This document shows positions 42,761-53,169 of a stretch of 64,000 nt of DNA, one piece after another. A model generated the notes under the pieces. That model saw only the letters and a program-made list of their open reading frames with translations. It made no database searches and had not been told where the DNA came from. This DNA comes from Pictodentalium vernedei (Eukaryota > Mollusca > Scaphopoda > Dentaliida > Dentaliidae), in the NCBI GenBank assembly GCA_031216915.1, contig CM062289.1:390144674-390208673 (forward strand), written 5' to 3'. The translations under genes were made by a program, and so were the position numbers. The first letter of the stretch is position 1, and each line of letters starts with the position of its first letter.

Positions 42761-45670
42761 AAGGTTGCCGTCAAAGAGAAGCTTATCCGAGTCCGAAGCG
42801 AATCTCAGAGAGAGTTATTCACCTTACAATCCACGCGCGTGGATGTAGCTAGGGCTGCGTCAGGCCTAACCAACTCCAGGTTGCCACTGAAGGGCGGAGT
42901 TATACGTGGAAAACTACTGCCCTTGAAAGAAATCTCATTAAGAATCATATCCTGGAATTCTTTCTCTTGAAGACGTAATGATAACGCCTCAGTAAGGTGG
43001 TCTACATATGATAAAGCGTCTAAGTTAAGTCTATTAGACATCATTGTCGTTTCCAACGTCGTGGTTGGAATTGACATAGACGGCGAAAAAGACAATTCCC
43101 AGTCTTCAGCCTCGTCGTCTAGACGCAGAGGAACTCTTGGTATGCCCTGTCCTGCCATTTCAAATTATTCCTAGAATTGATGAAAGGCAGATTAGAGCAT
43201 TTGCAGACAAGAAACTAGACTAGCGTGTTGGTAGCAAGCTTATATATATAGCGTCGTTCAATAATTCGAAAGTTCTAGTGACATTATTGGACTGTGTCGG
43301 CAACTCAGGGACGATGTCCCTGAACTGATCAAAAACTCTGTGTCCAATGACGCTATTAGTCTCTTATCCAGCATCGCAGCATTCTAGTCCAAAGGAACAA
43401 CCTCTGGAAGATAATGCCGGAAGAAATGTATGGCAGCTTCTGTTGTTCCGAAAGGGAAAGCTCGACATCGTCCGAATCCCTTTCGCCATCCTGTCGGACC
43501 CTATAAAGTGTTCGGTCGTCCGTACCTGATGCATCAGCGGAGCGAACCGACCCAGCGTCGTCGGATTATTCCTGATCCAACAGAGATTCTGTCGTTTGCT
43601 GGGATAAGCTGTGCTATTTTGGATAGCACGTCTGTCACTGAGGCCTGTGGAGAAGCGGTCTTACGATGCTTTGCCGCTGGAAGCTCCGTGTTCGTTACCC
43701 CGTGTATACTTCTATTATGCGAGCGACCGGAGTGTACAGGCCTCGTGTCCCTTGGCTACCGGATGGCGTGACCTGTTCGCTGTGGAATCACTGAATGACG
43801 AAGCTGGCAGTGTGCTGCCGTGAGGATAAGGAAGCATTATCGACAGTCTCTCGGACTGTCTATATAACGGAGCGTCCCGAGCGGCGGACATATGCTCTGA
43901 ATGCGAAACGTTTGTACCACAACATCCGGTCCCAGATGTTGTTGTACGAGAGAGGGACCTCTCTCGCTCGCAGCCCGGACGGACCTGGACGAGCTAGGAA
44001 CCGGACTAACAGGCTTCCTCCGATCTCTCCTCTAATCTGTCATCGCTGGGTGTGTACTATTGTCTATTATAGTGCTCGCATCACCCAAATCTCCTTCCTG
44101 GACCGCAACGGACGAACCCGGCTGCCGAACCATTCGATGAATGGACGCTACACCGGGTGAGCTAGCGAATGTCAACGCCGTCGATCCTACTAGGGACCTC
44201 TTAGGCGATTGACGTATTCCATGAGCACTTATTGCCGCTAGCTCTTCATTTAACTATGACGACAGAGGCACACTTTTGAAAGACATCTCAGTAACTTTGC
44301 GAACAAGAAACCAGACTTGCTTATTAATAACAAGCATATATATATAAATAGCGTCGTTCAATAATTCGAAAGTTCCTGTGACATTATTGGACTGTGTCGG
44401 AACTGAGGGACGATGTCCCTGAACCGATCCAAAAATTTTTGTGTCCACCGACGCTATCAGTCTCTTATCCGGCATCGCAGCATTCTGGTCCGACGAAACA
44501 ACCTCTAGAAGATAAAGCCGGAAGACATATACAGCAGCTTATGTTGTTCCAAAAGGGAAAGCTCGAAATCCTCCGAATCCCTTTCGCCATCCTGTCGGAC
44601 CCTATGAAGTTTTCGGACGTCCGTACCTGATGCTTCAGCGGAGCGTCCCGACCCAGCGTCGTCGGATATTACATGATGCTACAGAGATTCTGTCGTTGCT
44701 GGGATGCTGCGATAAGTTGTGCTATTTGGGATAGCACGTCCGTCACTGAGGCCTATGCAGTAGCGGTCTTACGATGCTTTGCCGCTGGAAGCTCCGTGTA
44801 CGTTGACTCCTGCATACTTTTCTTATGCGAACGTCCGGAGTCTACAGGCCTCGTGTCCCTGGATACCGGATGGCATGACCTAGGATTCTCTGATTGGCGA
44901 AGTTGACGGGATATCCGAGGTCACGTAGCCAAGGTGCGGTCGTGTGCGCTACCATGAGAATGAGGAAGCCTTATTGACAGTCTCTCCGGACTGTCTATAT
45001 AACGGAGCGTCCCGAGCGGCGGACGTATGCTCCGAATGCGAAACATTTTGTACCACAACATCTGGGGCCAGATGTTGTTGTACGAGAGAGGGGCCTCTCT
45101 CGCTCGCAGCCCGGATGGGCCTGGACGAGCAAGGAACCGGACTAATAGGCTTCCTCCGTTCTCCCCTCTAATCCGCCGTCACTGGGTGTGCACTTGGTTG
45201 ATTTATAGTGCTTGCATCACCCAAAACTCCTTTCTAGACCACAACGGACGAACCCGGCTGCCGAACCATTCAATGAATGGACGCTACACCAGGCGAGCTA
45301 GCGGACGTCAAAGGCCGTCGATCCTACTAGGGACCTCTTAGGCAATTGACGTATTTCCATGAGCACTTTTCCGCTAGCTCTTCATTAATTGTGACGACGG
45401 AGGCACACTTTTGGAAGACATCACGGATACATCACCCTGTTCTTGTTCGTCTGAAATAGAGATTGATAAACTAGAGTGACCCTGTGGGGAAAGGACCAGC
45501 ATGGCCATTTCCCCGCTAACATACCGTGACACACGCTTCCCATGTTGTCATCGAAATTAACACATACTGAACAGGAGTTAGTGCGAGTACACTGACAACA
45601 TTTATACAATGATTATGAAAGTCAGAGGAAGATTTCCTCTTAATACAATTGAACAATATCCTTTCATTGT
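42760..45670 (-). pseudogene. Duplicated gag remnant of D2
   Basis: About 2.9 kb of gag-derived DNA. Two head-to-tail copies of the central block lie at about 43201-44295 and 44299-45423, with the junction at 44293-44302, followed by the N-terminal Cys/His part to 45670. No intact frame. The duplication breakpoint matches that of D1. Confidence 0.82.
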
Positions 45671-46246
45671 GAAAAGAATACAAAGTCCCTAGTACTCGCA
45701 CCAACCCCTGAAAATCAAAATACATAATAACATGATCCATTAACATAGAAAAAATAATTGAAATCAAAAAATTTTTTGAAAAAATATTTTTTCAGAAAAG
45801 CCCAAGTTTCTGAAAAGTAACGTTGAGCCCCAATGGATCCCAAGCCTAAGTGTGGACAAAAATTTTAAAAATATTTTAAAAAATTAATGCAACACCTACG
45901 TATAATAATAATGTATCTAGTTATGATTAAACTAACATCAAGATATTATTTTCAAGAAATCCCCCCCACACAGAGGCTGTTGTCAATGTAAACAAGAAGT
46001 GTAAAAACACCAGAAACATGACTCCAGGCACTGATAACCCTGGCCCGAAATCAGTTACCAATAATAACACTATCAGATGCAAAACAGAGGCTTCCAGGGA
46101 AGAAACTGCAGAACATCAGATGGTAGATGCAGAACACTACGCCTAAACACCCATAGGTGAGAACGCAAACATGGGGAAAAGAACAGAATTCATTATGTTA
46201 CCTAGCTTAATCTCCCAAGAAATTTTAGTAATAATATTACTCAAAA
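45671..46246 (-). other. 5' leader of D2, first part
   Basis: Noncoding leader collinear with 13141-14028, cut at ...TTACTCAAAA by copy C. It resumes at 53372 (ATATGCCAAAAGCATGGG). Confidence 0.75.
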
Positions 46247-46474
46247 GTTAAAAAATTTATAGTAATTTATATATTTTTTATACTTACCAATGACCCAGAC
46301 TTAGCTGGTGCTAACTCCACAAAAACCAGGGCCAAACACAAATTTTGCCCCCCAATCCCCAAAATTTGCATCCAAAACAAAAAGAAATAATGTCCTAAAG
46401 GACCTCCATAGTACGACTCTACTGCGCATGCGCAGTGACGCAGTCGTCCCGAAATTGGCGCCAAATATCATTCT
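46247..46474. repeat. Left (3') ITR of copy C
   Basis: Begins GTTAAAAAATTTATAG. Identical in reverse complement to 53170-53371 inward of the outermost bases, including copy-specific changes (CAGTCGTCCC, CCAAATATCATTCT). Confidence 0.93.
46421..46436. promoter_or_regulatory. NRF-1-like palindrome in left ITR of copy C
   Basis: ACTGCGCATGCGCAGT contains TGCGCATGCGCA, the consensus site of the NRF-1 transcription factor. The adjacent TTGGCGCCAA resembles an E2F site. The assignment of function is inference from motif identity. Confidence 0.55.
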
Positions 46475-46548
46475 TACTGGCAGTGCCTGGTCAGCGCTAT
46501 GTACTCAGCGGGGAGGCAAGAGTTCCCAACTCCGGGAGGGCCATCCCC

Positions 46549-46636
46549 GTCTGGGTCATTGGTAAGTATAAAAAATATATAAATTACTATAAATTTTTTA
46601 ACATTTTTATACTGTACCAATGACCCAGACTTAGCT
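46549..46636. repeat. Internal complementary region of copy C
   Basis: Complement of left end (to TTTTTTAAC) joined to complement of right end (ATTTTTATACTG...TTAGCT). It implies a circular junction TATAAAAAT-GTTAAAAAAT. Confidence 0.92.
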
Positions 46637-47233
46637 GAATAGTAAACAGGCTGGAGGGCCTAGGACATAGAGGAAAATCCAATAAGCTCAATTATAAAAT
46701 AAAGAGATAACCCCTTAAGGAGAAAAGGAGTATTAGGCTTTACATGTATCTTTCTTATTTAATATTTAAATTAGAAAGATACACTACCCTTAATAATTGA
46801 GCACAATAACATTCATGTTCTCTATTAATATCCAGTATAACCTTTATACTAATTATTATTAAAACAAGCCAATAAATAAAGTAGTCCAGAGAATTGAGAC
46901 TCTTTATAATCATTTAAAAGTGTCCGAGTATTGTATATTAAAGCCCGTTTGACACTTGACATATACAAATGCTTCACACCGAGCTACACTTTAAAAGTAA
47001 GACATGAATGAAATTAAACATTAATATTACACTTTAAAACCATCCCGGAAGCGACTCAGAAATACTGTCTTGGAGGAGGCATTCCCTTGCTTTTCACTAT
47101 AAAGCAGGTGACCTAAGGGAACACCCGCCCCCCCCCTTCCCCTTGCCCTGGGTCAAATAGCCCAGAGCGAAGAGGGCAGCCGGACGGAGTCACTGCCGGA
47201 ACAGAAAGCCTGCATAACTATAGTTGCAACCGT
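46637..47233. other. 3' untranslated region of copy C
   Basis: Noncoding, collinear with 7482-8107. The poly-C tract near 47128 is shorter than in A and B. Confidence 0.65.
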
Positions 47234-48643
47234 TTAGTGGACGACATTCTGAGCAACAGATAACGGACCTAAACAATGCAGGTCTCCAGAAATGGACTCA
47301 ATATTTCTGAGATAAAAATTAGTAAATGTGGATGGCTGAGACCAATAAGCAGCCTTCATTAAATCTGTAATAGCAACACTATTAGCATAAGCCCAGGAAG
47401 TAGAAAGAGCTCTTACTTCATGAGCAGAAATCTTAAGCACAGACTGCTGAGAAGAAGATAAATCTTCATACGCAGTACGGATAGTTAACTGAATCCATCT
47501 AGCAATAGAATGGACTGAAATGTCCTTTCTATTAGGCATCAAAGACAGAAAGAAACGTTTCCGTCCCTTTCTGATGAACTGAGATCTCTGTTTATAGATA
47601 CGTAGTGCTCTAACAGGACAGAGTAAAGGCCTACGCCCGTCTGAAGACGGAAGAGCCTTAATAACAATAGGTTCCGGATATTTATTAGGAGCCTGATTCT
47701 TAGCTAAAAAACCGACGTTAGTAGTGAAGGTGATAGTGTTCCCAACACTACGATAATGAGAATCATCCACCGATAGTGCATGAAGCTCACTGACTCTTCT
47801 GGCAGAAGAGAAAGCTAAGAGAAAAGCTGTCTTATAAGATAAGAATTTGAAATCTACTGTCCCAAGAGGTTCAAATGGCTTTTCCTTCAATTTAAGGAGA
47901 ACCCAAGCTAAATTCCACTTAGGAATTAATCTAAGAGTTCTGGGTCTATTTATCGAAAAGTTTCTAACCAATTTCGATAAAGAGACATTAGATCCAATTT
48001 GTAAACTATCATGATGTGCATAGGTATCAGATAACATAGATCTATAACCCTTTATAGTAACCGGTTGCAGTTTGATTTCGTCAAACAAGTATACTAGAAA
48101 GTTAGCAATGTCTGGTATAGAGGGATCAAATATATCAACAGAATGATCCCTACACCAACGACGGAAAACCTTCCACTTAGCCGCATAGTTTAGCGAAGAG
48201 GAGGTCCTCCTACAGTTAGAAATCGCGTCCACTGCTCGTCCTGTAAAGTGCTTGCCATGCAAGAAGGACCGCACAACGGAAAAACGTGAAGGTTGAGACC
48301 TTGCGGGTTGTGATGCAGTTGGCGCGATTTCCCCTGCCAAAGAAGATCCTCTCGTGGAGGGAGCTTCCGCGGTAGGTCCCACAACAGACACCTGAGTAGA
48401 TTTATCCACGGTCTCTGTGGCGACAGAGATGCTACCAACAGAATCTTGCATTGAGATTGTTTTATCTTTAGCAATACTTGTTGAATTAACGGCGCTGGAG
48501 GATACGCATATCCTATCATTCCGTCCCAAGGGATCGATAGAGCGTCTACAGCAAATGCTCTTGGATCCGGACACGGGGACACATACGTCTGCAACTGATT
48601 GTTGAGATGTGTCGCAAATAAGTCTATCATTGGCCGTTCCCAT
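47234..48643 (-). CDS. DIRS tyrosine recombinase (copy C)
   Basis: About 469 aa from the first in-frame ATG at 48643 (MGTANDRL). The ATG of copy A is GTG here (48685), and the frame stays open far upstream across pol, so the true initiation is uncertain. It contains the Ser-rich N-terminus, the core-binding RRWCRDHSVDIFDPSIPD block and the catalytic signature SSARRVSEL, AHEVRAL, AAYWSQ, TNFYLRN (Arg, His-x-x-Arg, Trp, Tyr). It integrates the circular cDNA (family knowledge). Confidence 0.93.
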   Translation of the reverse strand: MGTANDRLICDTSQQSVADVCVPVSGSKSICCRRSIDPLGRNDRICVSSSAVNSTSIAKDKTISMQDSVGSISVATETVDKSTQVSVVGPTAEAPSTRGSSLAGEIAPTASQPARSQPSRFSVVRSFLHGKHFTGRAVDAISNCRRTSSSLNYAAKWKVFRRWCRDHSVDIFDPSIPDIANFLVYLFDEIKLQPVTIKGYRSMLSDTYAHHDSLQIGSNVSLSKLVRNFSINRPRTLRLIPKWNLAWVLLKLKEKPFEPLGTVDFKFLSYKTAFLLAFSSARRVSELHALSVDDSHYRSVGNTITFTTNVGFLAKNQAPNKYPEPIVIKALPSSDGRRPLLCPVRALRIYKQRSQFIRKGRKRFFLSLMPNRKDISVHSIARWIQLTIRTAYEDLSSSQQSVLKISAHEVRALSTSWAYANSVAITDLMKAAYWSQPSTFTNFYLRNIESISGDLHCLGPLSVAQNVVH

Positions 48644-50505
48644 TGGTAGCAAATCTGATTGAATACTTGTTTGTTGAGAGTCCACTCCGACGGCAACAAG
48701 CGACCCTTTCGAGAAAGGGAGTCTGCTAGCACATTCAGACGACCCGGTATGTGACGGACCGAAAGAAGAACGTGATGTTCCAACGCAAACAGAAGGATTC
48801 TTTCCGTTAGATTGAACAACGGAACTGAATGAGTGCCTCCCTGATTCCGTATATACGCCACTACTGTCGTATTGTCGGATAGGATTTGGACATGAGCATC
48901 GTGAATAATGTCCATCCAGTGACGTAACGCAAGCCAAATTGACATCATTTCCTTGATGTTTATGTGCTTGCACAGGAATTGCGGATCCCAAAGACCCTGG
49001 CATCTCGAATCCGTTGGGATTAATGATGCACCCCAACCTGTTTGACTGGCATCCGTCATAATGGTAAAACTCGGATCCGGCAACTGCAGCGGAACTCCTT
49101 GAGTTAACCACTGAATGTTTGCCCAAGTCTGAATCTCTTGTTTCACTTGATCTGACAAGAGAACGTCTACATCGAGCGAATGAATTTTCACACTCCAATT
49201 CTGAGTCAAGAAAATTTGAAGAGGCCGTGTGCGTAGCCGTCCCATCGGAATGAGATCCGCAGCGGCTCCGCACAGACCTATCAGTCTCATAAATTCTCTC
49301 GCTGTGACTTTGTCTGTATTTAGACAATAGCGAGCGTAACAACTGACTAATTTCGCTCTGGTTAACGGCAGACGAACGAGATTGTTGTGCGTCTCGAAGC
49401 TCATTCCCAGATGAGTGAATGACTTGGACGGCACCAGATCCGACTTCTCCTCGTTTACTATGAAACCGAGACGTCGGAGCAATAGAAGAAGATTCTGAAC
49501 ATCGTTCTGAAGCGTTAACTCGTTGCCGTACCTCTGAAGAATGTCGTCCAGGTAGGCCGACGTTACCGCAGACGAATGAGCTCGGAAGTAAATCATTACC
49601 GAGTTCATTACTCGAGTGAAAGCCCAGGGTGCTAGATTCAATCCGAAGCACATGGCCCGGAACTGATACACCACTCCTAGGACTGCGAAGCGTAGATACT
49701 TTCGGAATGTCGGATGTACCATGACGTGAAAGTACGCATCTTTGAGATCTATGCTCGTTGCATAATCGTTCACCCGAATACTCGCTCTGACCGATCGAAT
49801 CGTCTCCATATAAAACTTCGGAGCGATGATCAGCTTGTTTATCCAGCTCAAATCTATGACTGGACGGAACGAGCCGTCTGGTTTCGGAACCAGAAACAGA
49901 TGGCTGTAGAATCCCAGCGATTCCTGGTTTTCTACGACCTCTACCGCGTTCTTCATTAAAAGAGACTGCACCTCTGATAGCAGAGCGTCTCTTTTCTGAG
50001 GGTTTGACGGAAGATGAGTCCACTTTGGACTTCGAGTTAATGGAGGCTTTCGTTTGAAGGATATCTTTAGACCTTCCGAAGTCACTCCTCTCACCCAAGG
50101 GTCGTCCGTAATCGACGCCCACTCTTGAGAAAAACTCGACAACCTTCCGCCAACCGGAACGCGATAGAGGTTTGAGCCATCACCTCCTGGATCTGCGAGG
50201 CCTGCGGTAGGAGAAACCACGTCTTCCACGACCCGCACCTCGCCTCGTCGACCTCGGGGCGTCCGACCGATTGTCCCGGCCTGAAGGACGTCCCGAACGA
50301 GAGTCGCTATCCTGACGGTCTCTCGAATAAGAGCTAGAGGACGCACCGGAACCTCTATAGGAACCTCTCTTGGGCGGATAAGACCCAGAAGTGCCTGCCT
50401 TATTCGTGTCTGCTGAATCCGACCTTTTAGGAGCGGATCTAAACAACAGAGAATCACTAGCTTTCTTTTTAATATTATCATAGATAGCGGAAAGCTTGCC
50501 GTCAA
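48190..50505 (-). CDS. DIRS RT-RNase H-methyltransferase-like polyprotein (copy C)
   Basis: 771-codon open frame. The first ~104 codons overlap the gag end in the +1 frame and may not be translated as such. RT spans about residues 195-370: FLVPKPDGSFRPVIDLS, SIDLKDAYFHV, FGLNLAPWAFTR and YLDD with catalytic Asp320-Asp321. RNase H spans about 478-600: Asp485 in TDASQTGWG, Glu519 in IKEMMS, Asp544 in SDNTTVVAY, Asp595 in NVLADSLSR. The C-terminal 620-700 region, IDLFATHLNNQ...YAYPPAPLIQQVLLKI, fits the Dam-like methyltransferase domain described in DIRS elements, with YPP in place of the usual NPPY. All RT and RNase H catalytic residues are present. Expression probably needs frameshifting or reinitiation after gag. 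Confidence 0.94.
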   Translation of the reverse strand: MTASFPLSMIILKRKLVILCCLDPLLKGRIQQTRIRQALLGLIRPREVPIEVPVRPLALIRETVRIATLVRDVLQAGTIGRTPRGRRGEVRVVEDVVSPTAGLADPGGDGSNLYRVPVGGRLSSFSQEWASITDDPWVRGVTSEGLKISFKRKPPLTRSPKWTHLPSNPQKRDALLSEVQSLLMKNAVEVVENQESLGFYSHLFLVPKPDGSFRPVIDLSWINKLIIAPKFYMETIRSVRASIRVNDYATSIDLKDAYFHVMVHPTFRKYLRFAVLGVVYQFRAMCFGLNLAPWAFTRVMNSVMIYFRAHSSAVTSAYLDDILQRYGNELTLQNDVQNLLLLLRRLGFIVNEEKSDLVPSKSFTHLGMSFETHNNLVRLPLTRAKLVSCYARYCLNTDKVTAREFMRLIGLCGAAADLIPMGRLRTRPLQIFLTQNWSVKIHSLDVDVLLSDQVKQEIQTWANIQWLTQGVPLQLPDPSFTIMTDASQTGWGASLIPTDSRCQGLWDPQFLCKHINIKEMMSIWLALRHWMDIIHDAHVQILSDNTTVVAYIRNQGGTHSVPLFNLTERILLFALEHHVLLSVRHIPGRLNVLADSLSRKGRLLPSEWTLNKQVFNQICYQWERPMIDLFATHLNNQLQTYVSPCPDPRAFAVDALSIPWDGMIGYAYPPAPLIQQVLLKIKQSQCKILLVASLSPQRPWINLLRCLLWDLPRKLPPREDLLWQGKSRQLHHNPQGLNLHVFPLCGPSCMASTLQDEQWTRFLTVGGPPLR

Positions 50506-52333
50506 AGAGAAGATCTCCTGAGACCGAAGCGACTCTAAGAGAGTTCTTCACCTTAGAATCCACTAGTGTGGATGTAGACAGGGCTGCGTCACGTCTAACC
50601 AACTCCAGATTAGCCACTGAAAGGGCGGAGTTACACGTGGAATAAGCTACTGCCCTTGAAAGAAGTCTTAAGGAGGATTGTATATCCTGAAACTCTTCCC
50701 CTTGAAGACGCAGTGATAACGCCTTCGTAAGGTGATCTGCGTAAGATAAGGCATCTAAATTGGCTCTGTTAGACGCAATAGCTGTTTCCAACACTGCGGT
50801 TGGAATAGAAGCTGACGACGGTAATGATAGCTCTAAGTCTTCCGCCTCGTCGTCCATACGCAGAGGAACTCTCGGTATACCCTGACCTGCCGTGTCGAAT
50901 TTATTCCTTGCATTAATGAAAGGCAGGTTGAGAGTATTTGCGGACAAGAAGCCTGCTTTCCCTGTCCTGGAAGCAAGTTTAAAAATAGCGTCGTTCAATA
51001 ATTCAAATGTTCTTGCAACATTATTGGACTGCGACGGAAACTCGGGAGCGATGTCCCTGAACCGCTCGAAAAAATCAGAGTCCAATGACGCTATAATTCT
51101 CCTGTCCGGAAGCGCAGCAGTCTGGCCCGACGGAACAACTTGAGGAAGAAAGTGCCGGATGAAGTCTACGGCAGCTTTGTGTTGTTCCGAAAGGGATAGC
51201 TCCAATTCATCCGTATCCCTTTCACCATCCGGTCGGACCTCCCGATGTTCCCGGTCGTCCGCCCCCGATGCTTCGGCGGAGCGTACCGACCCAGCGCCGT
51301 CGGATAATTCTCGATCCGACACCGTCTCTGTCGGCTGCTGGGATGCTGCGATAAGCTGTGCTATCTGCACTAGAATGTCCGACGTCGAGACCTGCGGAGG
51401 AGCGGTCTTTCGCTGCTTTGCCGAGGGCAGCTCCGCATCGGATGGCTCCCGCATACTTTTCCTATGCGAACGTCCGGAGTCCATCGGTCTCGAGTCCCTG
51501 GCTGCCGGATGGTGTGACCTGGTCGCCGAATAATCCTTCCTCGGCAAAGCTGGCAAGATATCGGAGGTCACGCAGCCAAGGTGCGGTCGTGTGCGCCGGC
51601 GAGAAGAGGAAGCCTTAACAGTCTCTGCGGACTGCTTATACAACGGAGCGTCCCGAGCGACGGACGTATGCTCCGCTAAAGACACATTTTGTACCACAAC
51701 ATCTGGTCCCAGATGTTGTTGTACGAGAGAGGGGCCTCTCTCGCTCGCGGCCCGGCTGGACCTGGACGAGCTAGGAACCGGACTAAAAGGCTTCCTCCGT
51801 TCTCGTTCACTATCCGCCGTCACTGGGTGTGCATCTATTATTTTTATAGTGCTCGCATCACCCAAAATTTCCTCTTGGACCGCATCGGACGAACCCGGCT
51901 GCCGAACCATTCGGTGAATGGACGCTACACCGGGCGAGCTAGCGGACGACATTTGTCTAATTTCCATGAGCACTTTTGCCGCTAGCTCTGTATTTAATTG
52001 TGACGACGGACGCACACTTGAAGAAGATAACATGGAAACATCACCCTGTTCTGGTTCCTCTGAAATAGAAACTGAGAGAGTAGAGTGACCTTGTGGAGAA
52101 AGAGCCGGCATCGCTCTTTCTCCCGAAACAACATATCGTGACACACGTTTCCAATGTTTCTCATCCCAATGTTCACATACAGGACAGGGATTAATGCGAG
52201 AACACTGACTACAATTTATGCAATAATCATGAAAGTCAGAGGAAGATTTCTTCCTATTACAATTTGAACAAGTTCCTTTCATTGTGAAGGAACAACAATA
52301 AGTCCTAGTTACTCGCAAAAACCCCTGACACAA
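50180..52333 (-). CDS. DIRS gag (copy C)
   Basis: 717-codon open frame from 52333. An internal ATG at 52282 (MKGTCSNCNRKK) is the start shared with copy A and may be the real one. Nucleocapsid-type protein: N-terminal Cys/His cluster (CSNC, DFHDYCINCSQC, CPVC), a Ser/Pro-rich acidic middle, a helical domain (SDLLVQ-type and YADHLTKALSLRLQG blocks) and an Arg/Gly/Ser-rich basic tail (RGAGRGRRGFSYRRPRRSRR) suited to nucleic-acid binding. It overlaps pol by about 325 bp. Two adjacent hairpins at 51696-51743 lie in its coding sequence. Confidence 0.92.
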   Translation of the reverse strand: MCQGFLRVTRTYCCSFTMKGTCSNCNRKKSSSDFHDYCINCSQCSRINPCPVCEHWDEKHWKRVSRYVVSGERAMPALSPQGHSTLSVSISEEPEQGDVSMLSSSSVRPSSQLNTELAAKVLMEIRQMSSASSPGVASIHRMVRQPGSSDAVQEEILGDASTIKIIDAHPVTADSERERRKPFSPVPSSSRSSRAASERGPSLVQQHLGPDVVVQNVSLAEHTSVARDAPLYKQSAETVKASSSRRRTRPHLGCVTSDILPALPRKDYSATRSHHPAARDSRPMDSGRSHRKSMREPSDAELPSAKQRKTAPPQVSTSDILVQIAQLIAASQQPTETVSDRELSDGAGSVRSAEASGADDREHREVRPDGERDTDELELSLSEQHKAAVDFIRHFLPQVVPSGQTAALPDRRIIASLDSDFFERFRDIAPEFPSQSNNVARTFELLNDAIFKLASRTGKAGFLSANTLNLPFINARNKFDTAGQGIPRVPLRMDDEAEDLELSLPSSASIPTAVLETAIASNRANLDALSYADHLTKALSLRLQGEEFQDIQSSLRLLSRAVAYSTCNSALSVANLELVRRDAALSTSTLVDSKVKNSLRVASVSGDLLFDGKLSAIYDNIKKKASDSLLFRSAPKRSDSADTNKAGTSGSYPPKRGSYRGSGASSSSYSRDRQDSDSRSGRPSGRDNRSDAPRSTRRGAGRGRRGFSYRRPRRSRR
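51696..51743. repeat. Two adjacent perfect hairpins within gag
   Basis: Hairpin 1: ACAACATCTGG-TC-CCAGATGTTGT (51696-51719). Hairpin 2: CGAGAGAGG-GG-CCTCTCTCG (51724-51743). The same pair occurs at 12554-12601 and 27314-27361 and, with small changes that mostly keep pairing, in D1 and D2. Confidence 0.8.
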
Positions 52334-53169
52334 AGATACATAATAACATGATCCATTAATAAATGAAAAAACAATTGCAAAACAAAATAATTTTGAAAAA
52401 ATATTTTTTCAGAGAAGCCCAAGTTGCTGAAAAGTAACGTTGAGCCCCGATGGATCCGATGGCAAAGTGTGGTCAAAAATTTTAAAATTATATAAAATAA
52501 TTAATGAGACACTTTCGGATAATATAAATGTATCTTATAATGAGATAAACTACCTCAAAGGCAAACAGCCCCCCTCAAAAAAGGCTGTTGCCAATGAAAA
52601 CAAACAGTGTAAACACAGAAGAAAACATGACTCCAGGCACTGACAAAACTGGCCCGGAATCAGTCCTCAATTACACTCTATCTGATGCAAAACAGAGACT
52701 CCCAGGGGAGAATCTGCAGAACATCAGATGGAAGATGCAGAACACAAACGTTATACACCCATGGGTGAAAACGTAACTATGGGGAAAATAACAGAAAACA
52801 TTCTGTAACCAAGCAACTCTCCCAGGGAAATTTTAGAAATGAAACTTCTCAAAAATATGCCAAAAGCATGGGAGAATTGCAAGGGGGGACTTTAGAAGGT
52901 TAGGGGAGAGGAAACACTGAATAAGCAGTGCAACAATTAGCAAGAATGACAACAAGAGGCGTTTGCCTCGAAAATAGGCAACTTAACATAATTTTAACAA
53001 AAAATTTTAAGTACAGCCCTGATTATTTTTTGCCACTTCTTTTTTCCTCTCCTCCTTCTATCCTCCTTAGAATCACATTTTCTCCAAGAATTACGTGTCT
53101 GGCATCCTTTAAACTGAGATTTACAAGCACAAAGATCAGTGAGATGTTGACTGATGAAGGGCCAAACAG
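52334..53169 (-). other. 5' leader of copy C
   Basis: Noncoding leader, collinear with those of A and B. No long ORF. Confidence 0.6.

Noticed and set aside
47234..50122. Single 962-codon frame continuing upstream of the copy C recombinase
   Set aside because: The upstream two-thirds is an alternative frame of the RT region with no conserved domain; in A and B it is interrupted by stops, so only the C-terminal recombinase part is called.
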